NCBI RefSeq assembly: GCF_007989805.1
Contig: NZ_BJUB01000005.1
Coordinates: forward strand, 124,001 to 188,000
Origin: Cellulomonas xylanilytica
GTDB lineage: Bacteria > Actinomycetota > Actinomycetes > Actinomycetales > Cellulomonadaceae
Length of the DNA stretch: 64,000 nt
Direction: 5' to 3'
Part shown: positions 8,197-16,347 of the stretch, piece after piece
Layout: every line of letters starts with the position of its first letter
How positions within the stretch are numbered: position 1 is the first letter of the stretch
Translations under genes and position numbers: made by a program
Notes under the pieces: generated by a model
What the model saw: the letters and a program-made list of their open reading frames with translations, nothing else
Database searches by the model: none
What the model was told of the DNA's origin: nothing

Positions 8197-8699
8197 CCCC
8201 GAGCGCCACCGGCCGCCGAGAGACCCGCGACGGCCACGACAGCGTCGTGATGGACCGCGTCTTCCGGGCGCCCATCGAGTCCGTGTGGGCGGCGGTCACC
8301 GAGTCCGACCGGCTCGAACGCTGGATCGGCACCTGGACCGGGGACCCGGCCTCCGGGTCGGTCCTCTTCCGCATGAACGCCGAGGGCGACGACGCCAAGC
8401 CCGAGACCTTCACGATCCACGAGTGCGACCCGCCCCGCCGCGTCTCGCTGACGTCACAGGTGGTCGGCGAGCAGAACGCCTGGCACTTCGTGCTCGAGCT
8501 CACCGAGGACGCCGGCACCACCACCCTCACGTTCAGCCAGTCCGTGCCGGACGCCGAGATGGCGACGGGTGTCGGGCCGGGCTGGGACTACTACCTGGAC
8601 CGGCTCGTCGCGGCGGAGACCGGCGGCGACGTCGCCGCGCTCGACTTCGACGACTACTACCCGGCGCTGTCGGACCACTACCGGGCCTTGTTCAGCTGA
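8193..8699 (+). CDS. SRPBCC-domain (AHSA1/START-like) protein
   Basis: 168 residues with the helix-grip fold signature: DRVFRAPIESVWAAVTESDRLERWIG at the N terminus, the CDPPRRVSLTSQ strand and a C-terminal helix (WDYYLDRLVAA). The family binds hydrophobic ligands or acts as a co-chaperone-like domain; the ligand is unknown. The ATGA overlap with the ArsR gene makes an obligate pair, a common actinobacterial arrangement. Confidence 0.88.
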   Translation: MTPSATGRRETRDGHDSVVMDRVFRAPIESVWAAVTESDRLERWIGTWTGDPASGSVLFRMNAEGDDAKPETFTIHECDPPRRVSLTSQVVGEQNAWHFVLELTEDAGTTTLTFSQSVPDAEMATGVGPGWDYYLDRLVAAETGGDVAALDFDDYYPALSDHYRALFS

Positions 8700-8713
8700 G
8701 CGGTGCAGGGACG

Positions 8714-8749
8714 ACGAAGGCGGCCTCCCGAACCGGGGGCCGCCTTCGT
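8714..8749 (+). terminator. Terminator hairpin after the ArsR-SRPBCC operon
   Basis: ACGAAGGCGGCC (8714-8725) pairs perfectly with GGCCGCCTTCGT (8738-8749) around a 12-nt loop. It lies 14 bp after the SRPBCC stop and 3 bp before the left attachment repeat. Confidence 0.8.
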
Positions 8750-8752
8750 GTG

Positions 8753-8798
<46 letters not shown>

Positions 8799-8839
8799 TA
8801 GATTCCCGACCCTGCAGAGGTTGGCGCCGCGAGTGTTTC

Positions 8840-8902
8840 GGGTGCACTGGGTGCATCCCGAGCGGGTGCATTCGCTCTGCGGGGTGCGCGGGGGGTGCGC
8901 GC
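8840..8902. repeat. Cluster of GGGTGC(A/G) motifs, candidate integrase arm sites
   Basis: GGGTGCA occurs at 8840, 8849 and 8864, and GGGTGCG at 8882 and 8893. The 23 bp at 8880-8902 recur exactly at 37511-37533 near the right end, inside the 3' end of the integrase gene. A further GGGGTGCGCGC is at 9158-9168. The placement just inside both attachment repeats is that expected of arm-type integrase or excisionase sites. Confidence 0.55.
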
Positions 8903-9373
8903 TTCACGAGGCGTGAACACTTCAAGGCGCTGAACCGATAGCGGAGCACAAGAGGCCGTCGTAGGCCCGTGTCAGGGGTGGTGTAGCCATCACGTAGTGA
9001 CGCCGTAGGCGCCCTTGACGCGGGGCGGAGACGGCCGGATGCTCGGCGATCGGTGCGGGGCCGGGCGTCAGGACTGTGCAAGCATTCGGTGAAAGCAGGC
9101 GGCTCCGCGAACGACTCGGGGCCGCCTTCGTCACGTCCGGTGGTCGGCTGGAGGGGTGGGGTGCGCGCAGCGAGCTTGCGAGCGGAGCGCGGGGCCCCGC
9201 CCTGGAGGCCGACCCGCGCGGCGGAGCCGCGCGCTTGAGTCAGTAAGGAAAGTTCTCACGACACTGCTCGCAGCTGCCTGCGATCGATGGACCGCGCCGG
9301 GATCGTTCAGATACCGGGTCAGAGGGACACCAAAGTCGCGTACCTGATCGCTCTTGCGGGGCACACTGGCCTC
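8903..9373. other. Left-end non-coding region of the element
   Basis: No convincing gene. It holds a hairpin at about 9097-9126 (AGGCGGC with GCCGCCT) resembling the chromosomal terminator at 8714. GC-rich inverted repeats follow at about 9137-9235, including GGTCGGC/GCCGACC arms and a CGCGCGGC-GGA-GCCGCGCG hairpin. The last 130 bp lead into the ATPase gene. In-frame starts upstream of 9374 exist (for example ATG 9287) but have no ribosome-binding site. Confidence 0.55.
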
Positions 9374-12166
9374 GTGTCAATGCATCTCTACGGTCGAGAG
9401 ATCGATACAGCTGCGGTTCGGTCGCGGCACAACGGAGTCGTGGTCGTTGCTGGCGACTCCGGGATCGGAAAGACGCGCTTTCTAGCCAGTCTCGCTGAGG
9501 GGTGGAACGAGGACGATCTCGTGGCCGCGCCAAGCACTCTTCGATCCGTCCGCGGCTCCCTCCAGGGCGCGCTGGCAGAGGCGATCGGGGACTGCTTGCA
9601 TCAGTACACGATCCTCGATCCCGACGCCGCTCAGGCGATCTGGACCACGATCAAGGCAACAGCGGTCCAGTTGGCCGACGCCACTGGCCGGCAAGCTGGG
9701 CGGCTCCTCGTCTCGCGGGCGTTTGAGTTCCTAGAGTCGAAGATCGGCAAGGACGCGGCGGGAGTGGTCAAGGGAGTTCTGGGCGAGGTTCTCCGGCCCG
9801 CAAGCGCAAGTTACGAAGAGAGACTGGAGGCTCTGGTCGCGCCCGACACGGCCGCGGATCTCTCCCACATCGCCAGCGAGATCGCTCAGCACACCGGTCG
9901 ACGATTGGTGCTTCTGCTCGATGGGGGTGAGCGGCTCGCGGTCGATGACCGCAGCCTGCTCGCCGAGCTCACCACGTCTCTAGATGGCGCACCTGTGCTC
10001 GTCGTCGTGTGCGTGAATTCCAGCACCGTGGAAGGTTTGGAGATCGTACGGGTAACTGAGGCCAGGGACGCGTACTGCCACCAGATTGGCTCACTGAACC
10101 GTCGGAGCGTCTACGAATGGCTTGCGGCTGAAGATATTCCCCAATCGTCATGGGATGCAATCGTTCACGCATCGAGCGGCTATCCGCTCTTTATCGATGA
10201 CGCAATCCGACTGGTCAGAGCAGGTGTTTCGCTCTCGGAGATCCAGCCGCCCGTGCGATTTGAGTCACTATTGCGCGGGTCTTGGCAAGCATTGGAGCCC
10301 GGGCTCCAACTGATCGTGACAAAATTGTCCGGTTTCACGGACCCGCCAAGCGAGGAATTTCTTGGCACATACCTAGGCCTCGAGCAGTTGGAAATGTCCA
10401 TCCTCCGGAAACGGCTGGTGGCCACCGGCGTTTTCGTAGCCCGCGCCGACGGCGATGAGTGGTTTCACGAACGCCGTCGCCAATATGTCTGGGGTTCTCT
10501 ACTCACAGCAAGTGACCGAGCAAACGTCTCCGCCACCATGCTTGCCTCTCTACGGTCGTGGATAACTTCTTCAAACCGTATCGATGGCTGGATTCCCCGC
10601 ACCATCCCGTCGATTGTCCGCCAGGTGCCGCTTGCAGACTTGGGCGAAGACCTCGGCAGCCTGCTTTCCTTAACTCGAAACGAACTTGGAATTCTCTGGG
10701 CGCTACTTGAAGTAGCGGAACCCAGCGGGAAACGCGGCGAGTTCTCGGAAACCAGCGAGGTTGTTCGATACGCCGCGGTCCGTGCTGGGTTCCGCGGCGA
10801 TCCAGTCGCTGCGATTGAGCGCTTGGTCGATCTGAAATTGGTATACACGGCAGCGAACGAGCACTTATCCATCATGTGCGCAATCATCCCAAACGCCTTC
10901 GCCCACGCCGCTCTAATTGGTGAAATAGAGCGAACTTTCGAGGTACGGCCAATACCTCGATTTGCCTCATCGGCATTTGAGGCGTTTGTCCGACCTCCTC
11001 TCGAGCCTTTCAAGTCAGCGGCGATATCGCTCGGTCCGGGTTCGCTCGCAAACCATCGCAACGCGATGGATGAGTTCGATGTTGCCGCGGAAGCATCTCC
11101 GTCGCTCTCACAAGTATCTGGGCTCGGCATCGACATTGCCGCGGATGGACACCCAGTGACGATCACGGCGATATTCGAAAGTCCGGAGCACCGAGATGCA
11201 GCGCGAGCTCGGATTGCCGATCGGCTCGGGTCCACCCGAGCTGGCCACGTCACCCTGCGTGGGTTCGCAGAACTGCCCCCGAACCGCAGCCGCTACGGAC
11301 GCTACCGCGCATTGCTTGGTCTGCTGGAGCTTGATCGCTCGTTCGTTCCCGTTCCGGACATTGCGGCGTTAGTACACATGTATCAGCAGACGGCTGATTG
11401 CTTCTCTATTTTCCGACGATACATAGACGCCGAGGATGCCTCCGCACTTGGGTTGCTTGATCCGCTCCGATATATAGTGGACACGTCCGGATGGCCAGAG
11501 TCGTCGATTGAACTCCTCGTGTCAGGCAACATCAGTCGCGACTCGGAACTGGTTAATTGGCGCGGTGAGAGCGCATCGCTGTTTGACCCTCTGCTCGAAT
11601 TGCGATTGAGGGCCCTGGGCGCTTTGGAGCCAGAAGAGTCGATCGTGCAAACTACCGGCAGCGGTGGTGTTGCTCGCAAATTCGCGCACCCGCTGCGAAG
11701 GGCCGTCGAGCGTATCGAGCAACGAGGTCGCGCGTTCAACAAGGGATTGCCGCCGGTCAAGGTTTCCGTGGATGAGGTTGAATTACAGAACAGGATTACT
11801 CAGGAACGCGGCGTAGTATCATCTATTGTCTCTGAGCTCGCTGCCGCCGAAATCATCGCCGATCAATCCGACTCAAGCGATTCCTTGATCATTGTGCTTG
11901 CCGGAGCCGATGCTGACGCCGGACCCTGGTCGCGCACCATGGCCAGTTGTTACGCGATTTCGGATGGCCGCTGTGAGGTTTCTGTTCGAGTGCTAGAGGC
12001 TGGAGCCCCGAGCCCGGAGTGGGACGATCCGCATGGCTATCTGCGGTCGCTCGGATTCATTCGAGACGTTGGCTTGATTTCTCGCGTGAGCGACGGCGTC
12101 AGTACGGCTATCATTGGGCCGCTACTGGGATATGCGCCAGAAGATTTGCAATTCGCTCGCCGCTAG
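9374..12166 (+). CDS. STAND-type AAA ATPase, large, possible defence protein
   Basis: A 930-residue protein with an N-terminal AAA_16/STAND-like NTPase domain. It opens with YGREIDTAAVRS, then Walker A GDSGIGKT (about residues 27-34) and a Walker B-like LVLLLDGGE (about 176-185). No recognisable repeats or effector domain follow over 700 residues. Codon use is visibly less GC-biased than in neighbours (TTA, ATT and AAA codons are frequent), so it was acquired separately. It is the first gene inside attL, a usual place for accessory or defence cargo. CACACT lies 6 nt before the GTG at 9374, so a leaderless start is likely; ATG 9380 and ATG 9287 are alternatives. Function is not established. 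Confidence 0.75.
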   Translation: MSMHLYGREIDTAAVRSRHNGVVVVAGDSGIGKTRFLASLAEGWNEDDLVAAPSTLRSVRGSLQGALAEAIGDCLHQYTILDPDAAQAIWTTIKATAVQLADATGRQAGRLLVSRAFEFLESKIGKDAAGVVKGVLGEVLRPASASYEERLEALVAPDTAADLSHIASEIAQHTGRRLVLLLDGGERLAVDDRSLLAELTTSLDGAPVLVVVCVNSSTVEGLEIVRVTEARDAYCHQIGSLNRRSVYEWLAAEDIPQSSWDAIVHASSGYPLFIDDAIRLVRAGVSLSEIQPPVRFESLLRGSWQALEPGLQLIVTKLSGFTDPPSEEFLGTYLGLEQLEMSILRKRLVATGVFVARADGDEWFHERRRQYVWGSLLTASDRANVSATMLASLRSWITSSNRIDGWIPRTIPSIVRQVPLADLGEDLGSLLSLTRNELGILWALLEVAEPSGKRGEFSETSEVVRYAAVRAGFRGDPVAAIERLVDLKLVYTAANEHLSIMCAIIPNAFAHAALIGEIERTFEVRPIPRFASSAFEAFVRPPLEPFKSAAISLGPGSLANHRNAMDEFDVAAEASPSLSQVSGLGIDIAADGHPVTITAIFESPEHRDAARARIADRLGSTRAGHVTLRGFAELPPNRSRYGRYRALLGLLELDRSFVPVPDIAALVHMYQQTADCFSIFRRYIDAEDASALGLLDPLRYIVDTSGWPESSIELLVSGNISRDSELVNWRGESASLFDPLLELRLRALGALEPEESIVQTTGSGGVARKFAHPLRRAVERIEQRGRAFNKGLPPVKVSVDEVELQNRITQERGVVSSIVSELAAAEIIADQSDSSDSLIIVLAGADADAGPWSRTMASCYAISDGRCEVSVRVLEAGAPSPEWDDPHGYLRSLGFIRDVGLISRVSDGVSTAIIGPLLGYAPEDLQFARR

Positions 12167-12352
12167 AACGCTCACGTAAAGGAGGGCAACGCGCGTCTGG
12201 CGTGATGCGGGCGCACATCTCCCGCCTACGTGGCGGACGCAGGTGACCGGAGGTGCAATGCCGAGCTCGACATGCGCGACGGAGTGTCCGAGGTTCGCGC
12301 GGCCGGAAATTGAGTGCGGATGGCGCGTCGCCTGGGCCGGGGGTCGCCGACC

Positions 12353-12385
12353 ACGTGCAACGTGTTGCACGTCTACGGGTAGGGT
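12353..12385 (+). promoter_or_regulatory. Operator palindrome and leaderless promoter of the small HTH gene
   Basis: ACGTGCAAC (12353-12361) and GTTGCACGT (12364-12372) form a perfect 9-bp dyad with a 2-bp centre. TAGGGT (12380-12385) follows, with six bases to the ATG at 12392. The same dyad with one change lies before the transfer operon at 12919-12936. Confidence 0.75.
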
Positions 12386-12391
12386 CGATTC

Positions 12392-12673
12392 ATGGTTGAC
12401 GGAAGCCGCTTGCAGTACGACGTGCACCGCGACCGCGCTCGCAAGGCGATCGCCCGTCAGAAGGACGCCACTGAGCGGGAGCGGGAAGCTCGTGCAACCC
12501 GCGACGCTGAGATCCTGGCGATGCTGGCAACGCCGGGCGCATCCCTCGGTTCCGTCGCCGCCGACGTCGGCCTCTCCAAGAGCATGGTCGCCTACATCGA
12601 CCGCACCGCCCGCGCCAGCTTCGACAGCGCCGAGCAGGCACGCGCCTACCTCGCGCAGCACGCTGAGGCGTAG
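12392..12673 (+). CDS. Small HTH-like protein, candidate regulator of transfer genes
   Basis: 93 residues. The first half is strongly charged and likely helical (HRDRARKAIARQKDATERER). The second half reads like a helix-turn-helix: LGSVAADVGLSKSMVAYIDR, as in homeodomain-like HTH of plasmid proteins. It follows an operator dyad that also precedes the transfer operon 300 bp downstream, so it may be the repressor of both. The start is fixed by the TAGGGT element 6 nt upstream. No family name could be assigned. Confidence 0.65.
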   Translation: MVDGSRLQYDVHRDRARKAIARQKDATEREREARATRDAEILAMLATPGASLGSVAADVGLSKSMVAYIDRTARASFDSAEQARAYLAQHAEA

Positions 12674-12918
12674 CCGAGAAGTTCGCTCTTAAGGCGCGGG
12701 TTCTCGGCGCGTCGTCCGCCAGCAATCGGTTGCAATGCCGACACTGGATGAGAAGGAAGCGCGCATCGTCGCGCCCGTGAAGGGCACGGCGTAGATAGCC
12801 CCGCGTGGGACACCGCCAGCTCGGCTCAGCCAGTGCGGTTGTGAACCGAAGCCGCGAGCGAGCGGCCACACCATCACTCACACACCGGCAGCAACGTTCT
12901 AGCGACAACCAGACCTGT

Positions 12919-12936
12919 CGTGTAACGTGTTGCACG
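12919..12936 (+). promoter_or_regulatory. Operator palindrome before the transfer operon
   Basis: CGTGTAAC-GT-GTTGCACG differs from the 12353 site by one base in the left arm. That change creates TAACGT (12923-12928), a good -10 hexamer, inside the dyad. A bound repressor would therefore cover the promoter. The operon's first ATG is 30 bp downstream, with GGGGG as Shine-Dalgarno. The rest of the gap 12674-12918 shows no gene. Confidence 0.7.
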
Positions 12937-12965
12937 TTGTACGACCAGAGACAGGGGGCAAGACC

Positions 12966-13193
12966 ATGCTCGGTACCGGCGGCATCGCTCAGTGGATCCA
13001 GGACAACATCGTTCCGCTCATCCTGATCGTCATCGCGATCGGTGTTCTGTGGGCCGGCAACGCCGGCAACATCTCTAAGGCCGTGACCAAGATCGGCGTC
13101 AGCCTGGTCGGGATCGCGTTCCTGGCGATGGTCGTGTCGGGCTCGTCCGACGACGTCGGGCAATGGCTCGTCGGCCTGGTGCACGCGGGCTGA
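12966..13193 (+). CDS. Small two-helix membrane protein, VirB2/TrbC pilin-like
   Basis: 75 residues with two hydrophobic helices: IVPLILIVIAIGVLWAG and a second around VSLVGIAFLAMVVSG. Its position, first in a VirB4/VirB6 operon, and this topology are those of the VirB2/TrbC-like subunit of Gram-positive type IV secretion systems. There is no recognisable signal peptide. The ATG at 12966 has GGGGG 9 nt upstream; a longer frame from 12927 would run through the operator region and is not used. The next gene starts 2 bp after the stop. Confidence 0.7.
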   Translation: MLGTGGIAQWIQDNIVPLILIVIAIGVLWAGNAGNISKAVTKIGVSLVGIAFLAMVVSGSSDDVGQWLVGLVHAG

Positions 13194-13195
13194 CC

Positions 13196-13636
13196 ATGCG
13201 GTTGCCGGACGACGACGAGATCTACGACGTCGACCAGACGTACCTCGGTCCGCCGGGGTACTACATCGGACGGTTGCGCTACCGGATGATCGCGGTCACC
13301 CCAGTGGTCGTGCTGGTCGGGCTCGCCTTCCTCGTGAAGACCGGCATCGGGTTCACGCTGCTTTCTGTCGCCCTGACGGTTCTGATCTCACTGCGCCTGT
13401 CGCAGTGGATCGTCGACAAGACGACGCACGAACGCCCGATCGGCGTCCTGGTGACGACGTTCTGGCACGAGCTGACCGCGACTCGCCTGCCCCTGAAGGG
13501 GCTGCACGCCCGTCGCCCGTCGGCGTTCCGTTCTCGGACCACCGCGATCGAGGACGCCCATGCACTGCCCGTCGGGCGCCGCCGACGCTGGCGGTCGTAC
13601 GCGAACTGGAAGGCCGCTGCACACAAGGGGGAATGA
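13196..13636 (+). CDS. VirB3/PrgI-like conjugation membrane protein
   Basis: 146 residues. The N terminus is hydrophilic (LPDDDEIYDVDQTYLGPPGYY), then two adjacent membrane helices (about residues 30-65) and a basic C-terminal tail. Its size, topology and position directly before VirB4 match the PrgI/VirB3-like inner-membrane component of actinobacterial type IV systems (SCO6880-neighbourhood type). It overlaps the VirB4 start by 4 bp. Confidence 0.65.
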   Translation: MRLPDDDEIYDVDQTYLGPPGYYIGRLRYRMIAVTPVVVLVGLAFLVKTGIGFTLLSVALTVLISLRLSQWIVDKTTHERPIGVLVTTFWHELTATRLPLKGLHARRPSAFRSRTTAIEDAHALPVGRRRRWRSYANWKAAAHKGE

Positions 13637-16347
13637 TGCAGCTCAAGCTCACGTCGCTGTTCGGCCGCCGGCCAAGCACAGACGACGACCCGGACGAGGA
13701 CGTCTCCGTCGCTTACGACCCGGACGAGGATCTGGTCGAGAGCCCGCCGCCGCAGCCGGCGAAGACGTCAAAGGGCCGCGGTCGGAACCCTGACGCGCCG
13801 AGACTGACGAGCCCGATGAAGTGGGCGCTGTCGCGCGTGGCCGACCACGTCACGTTCTCCGACAAGCGGATGGTGGCCTGGTACCTGCTCGACCCACAGC
13901 GGTGGAGCTTTCGCACGGTCACTGACGGCGAGTCCCTGATCGAGGCGCACGCGTCGCAGATCGCCGAGCTCGTGGGCCGGACCGTGTACGGGCGGATCAC
14001 GACCCGCCCGTACGCAGTGGAGACCTGGGCGGAGGCCGCGTGGAACAACTCGCCTGCACCGACCGAGGGGTTCGCGAAGATCCTCGAGCGTGACCAGGTA
14101 CAGCTCTCGTCGCGGATGCAGAGTGACAAGCTCGTGTACCTCGGCGTCGACCTGGGCTCGCGGTCCTCGGCCGTGGATCTGACCGGCCGGATGATCCCCG
14201 ACGTCGCGCGACGCGAGCTCGAAGCGCTCCAGCGTCGGCTGGACGAGGTCGACGACGTCATGGCCGGCCCCGGCGTGGACGCGATCCCCGCCGTGGGGAA
14301 CGACATGGCGTGGCTCCTGGCGCGTTCGTTCGCTCTCGGGTGCCCGGCTCCGGTGCAGGACACCGTGGAGGAGGTCCACTGGTCCAAGGAGGATCTGCAC
14401 GAGTTCACCGGCGCGACCCACTGGAGCGCCGAGCCGCTGGCTCAGTCGGTGCGGATCGACTCGACGATGGGCGAGCAGCCCATCACCCGGCACGTGGTCG
14501 TGCTGACGGTCGGACGCATGGGCGAGCTGCGCATCCCCGAGATCGACGAGCCCTGGATCGCCAAGACCGACAAGCTGCCCTTCCCCGTGGAGTGGGCCTT
14601 TCGGCTCGACGTGCGCTCGTCGCACGAGACCTCGAAGGAGATGAACAAGCTCTCCGACCGCGTCTTGGCCCAGCGCGACCACTACCTCGACGACCACGGC
14701 AAGCAGCCTCCTCGCCAGCTCGCGCGGCAGGCCGAGCGAGCCTCCGCCGTCGAGGACGAGCAACGCTCCGGCTTCGACGGTCTCTCCACTCGCACCCGCG
14801 GCTGGTACCGGATCGCCGTGTCGGCCCGCACGCAGGAGGAGGCGCTCCAGCGGGCGAAGGTCGTGCAGAAGATCTACAAGCCGGCCATCAAGATCGAGCG
14901 CGAGTTCGACCAGTTCCGTCTCGCACGCGAGTTCGTCCCGATGGAGCCTCTCGCGAACACGGGCCACACACGGCACCTGCCGATCCTCAAGCTCGCCGCC
15001 GGCGTTCCCGCGGCCACGGCCGAGGTGGGCGACAAGCGCGGCGTGTTGATCGGCTACACGAGCGGTTTCGCGGAGCGCCCGGTGACCTGGGACCCCTGGT
15101 ACGGCCCTGAGGTCGTGGAGGGCTCGGGGCTGGTCCCGATCGTCGGTGGCCTGGGGGCGGGCAAGAGCTTCTTCGCCGGCGGGATCGTCTACAAGACCGG
15201 TGCCCAGGGCGTGCCCTGGACGGTGCTGGACCCGTCCGGCCGGCTCGGCTCGCTCGCGGACCTCCCCGAGTTCCGCGGTGTCGCGAAGGCCGTCAACCTG
15301 CTGCAGTCCGAGCCGGGTGCACTCAACCCTTACGCCCTCGTTCCCGAGCCGCAGCTGGAGTGGTTCCGGGACGAGCCGGACCCGCACCACGCGGTCTCGC
15401 TGGCGAAGTCCGCTGCCGAGGCTCAGCGCCGTGACCTGATGACCGACACGTTGCGATGGTGCCTGCCCGCGGAGGACCAGAACGACCCGGCCGCTCTGTC
15501 GATCCTTCGCGACGCCGTGTCCCGCGCCGAGGCGCGCCCATATTCGACCGCGCACGGAGTCCTTATTGCGCTCAACCACAACGCTGACGGCGACCACGAC
15601 CTGGCTTCCCGCGTCGTCCGCCGGCTGCGAGAGGCGTCGGAGCGCGAGCTGTCGCGCCTCTTCTTCGCGACGCCGTCGGGTGGGAACCACGGGGATGCGC
15701 TGAGCGACCGACGTATGACGTTCTTCAGCCTCAAGGGCCTCTCTCAGATCGACGAGAGCAAGCCGAAGAACGAATGGTCCTACGACGAGCTGATGAGCCG
15801 TCCGGTGATGTCGCTGGCCGCGTGGTCGGCGCTGCGATCCGTCTACCGAGCCGACTTCCACGACCGCAAGGGAATGATCCTCGACGAGGTCCACGAGATC
15901 ACCGCGGTCTCCACGGGCCGCACGCTCGTGCAAAAGGTCGCCACCGACACCCGCAAGCACGACATCGCCGCCCTGGTCTCCACCCAGAACGCGGCCAACG
16001 TCATCGGTCAGAACATCAACAACTTCGTCGGCGCCGCGTTCGTCGGGAAGACCACCGATGAAGAGGCCCAGGCGCACAACTGCCGGCTGCTCGGCCTGCC
16101 CGTGGGCGTCGGCTACGAGGCTGAGTTCGCGAAGCTCTCGCGTCGTTCCCGTCGTTCCGAGATCACCGGAACGCCGCGGGAGTTCATCTTCCGTGACGGC
16201 ATGGGTGGTGAGGACGGCAAGGGCGGCGTCGAGAAGATCCGCGTCGACTACAGCAACCACGAGCGGTTGACCGTGGCCCTGAACACCACGGCGGATCCGA
16301 CCAAGCGCCGAGCCCTTGAGCTCGTCGCCGAGGAAGGCGCCGCATGA
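13633..16347 (+). CDS. VirB4-type conjugation ATPase
   Basis: A 904-residue cytoplasmic motor ATPase of the type IV secretion apparatus. An acidic N-terminal stretch (about residues 10-45) precedes the VirB4 N domain. Walker A is GGLGAGKSF (about residues 503-511) and Walker B is GMILDEVHE (about 746-754), with the C-terminal ATPase lobe in between. The start ATG-ATG at 13633/13636 overlaps the preceding stop. Longer frames opening at 13405 only shadow the upstream gene. The ATGA overlap with the next gene indicates tight operon coupling. Confidence 0.88.
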   Translation: MMQLKLTSLFGRRPSTDDDPDEDVSVAYDPDEDLVESPPPQPAKTSKGRGRNPDAPRLTSPMKWALSRVADHVTFSDKRMVAWYLLDPQRWSFRTVTDGESLIEAHASQIAELVGRTVYGRITTRPYAVETWAEAAWNNSPAPTEGFAKILERDQVQLSSRMQSDKLVYLGVDLGSRSSAVDLTGRMIPDVARRELEALQRRLDEVDDVMAGPGVDAIPAVGNDMAWLLARSFALGCPAPVQDTVEEVHWSKEDLHEFTGATHWSAEPLAQSVRIDSTMGEQPITRHVVVLTVGRMGELRIPEIDEPWIAKTDKLPFPVEWAFRLDVRSSHETSKEMNKLSDRVLAQRDHYLDDHGKQPPRQLARQAERASAVEDEQRSGFDGLSTRTRGWYRIAVSARTQEEALQRAKVVQKIYKPAIKIEREFDQFRLAREFVPMEPLANTGHTRHLPILKLAAGVPAATAEVGDKRGVLIGYTSGFAERPVTWDPWYGPEVVEGSGLVPIVGGLGAGKSFFAGGIVYKTGAQGVPWTVLDPSGRLGSLADLPEFRGVAKAVNLLQSEPGALNPYALVPEPQLEWFRDEPDPHHAVSLAKSAAEAQRRDLMTDTLRWCLPAEDQNDPAALSILRDAVSRAEARPYSTAHGVLIALNHNADGDHDLASRVVRRLREASERELSRLFFATPSGGNHGDALSDRRMTFFSLKGLSQIDESKPKNEWSYDELMSRPVMSLAAWSALRSVYRADFHDRKGMILDEVHEITAVSTGRTLVQKVATDTRKHDIAALVSTQNAANVIGQNINNFVGAAFVGKTTDEEAQAHNCRLLGLPVGVGYEAEFAKLSRRSRRSEITGTPREFIFRDGMGGEDGKGGVEKIRVDYSNHERLTVALNTTADPTKRRALELVAEEGAA

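Noticed and set aside
9287..9373. ATG 9287 as start of the STAND ATPase
   Set aside because: The extra 29 residues do not resemble the family, which begins at YGRE; a -10 hexamer sits six bases before GTG 9374.
12927..12965. Upstream ATG extension of the pilin-like protein
   Set aside because: It starts inside the operator palindrome and lacks a Shine-Dalgarno; ATG 12966 has GGGGG at proper distance.
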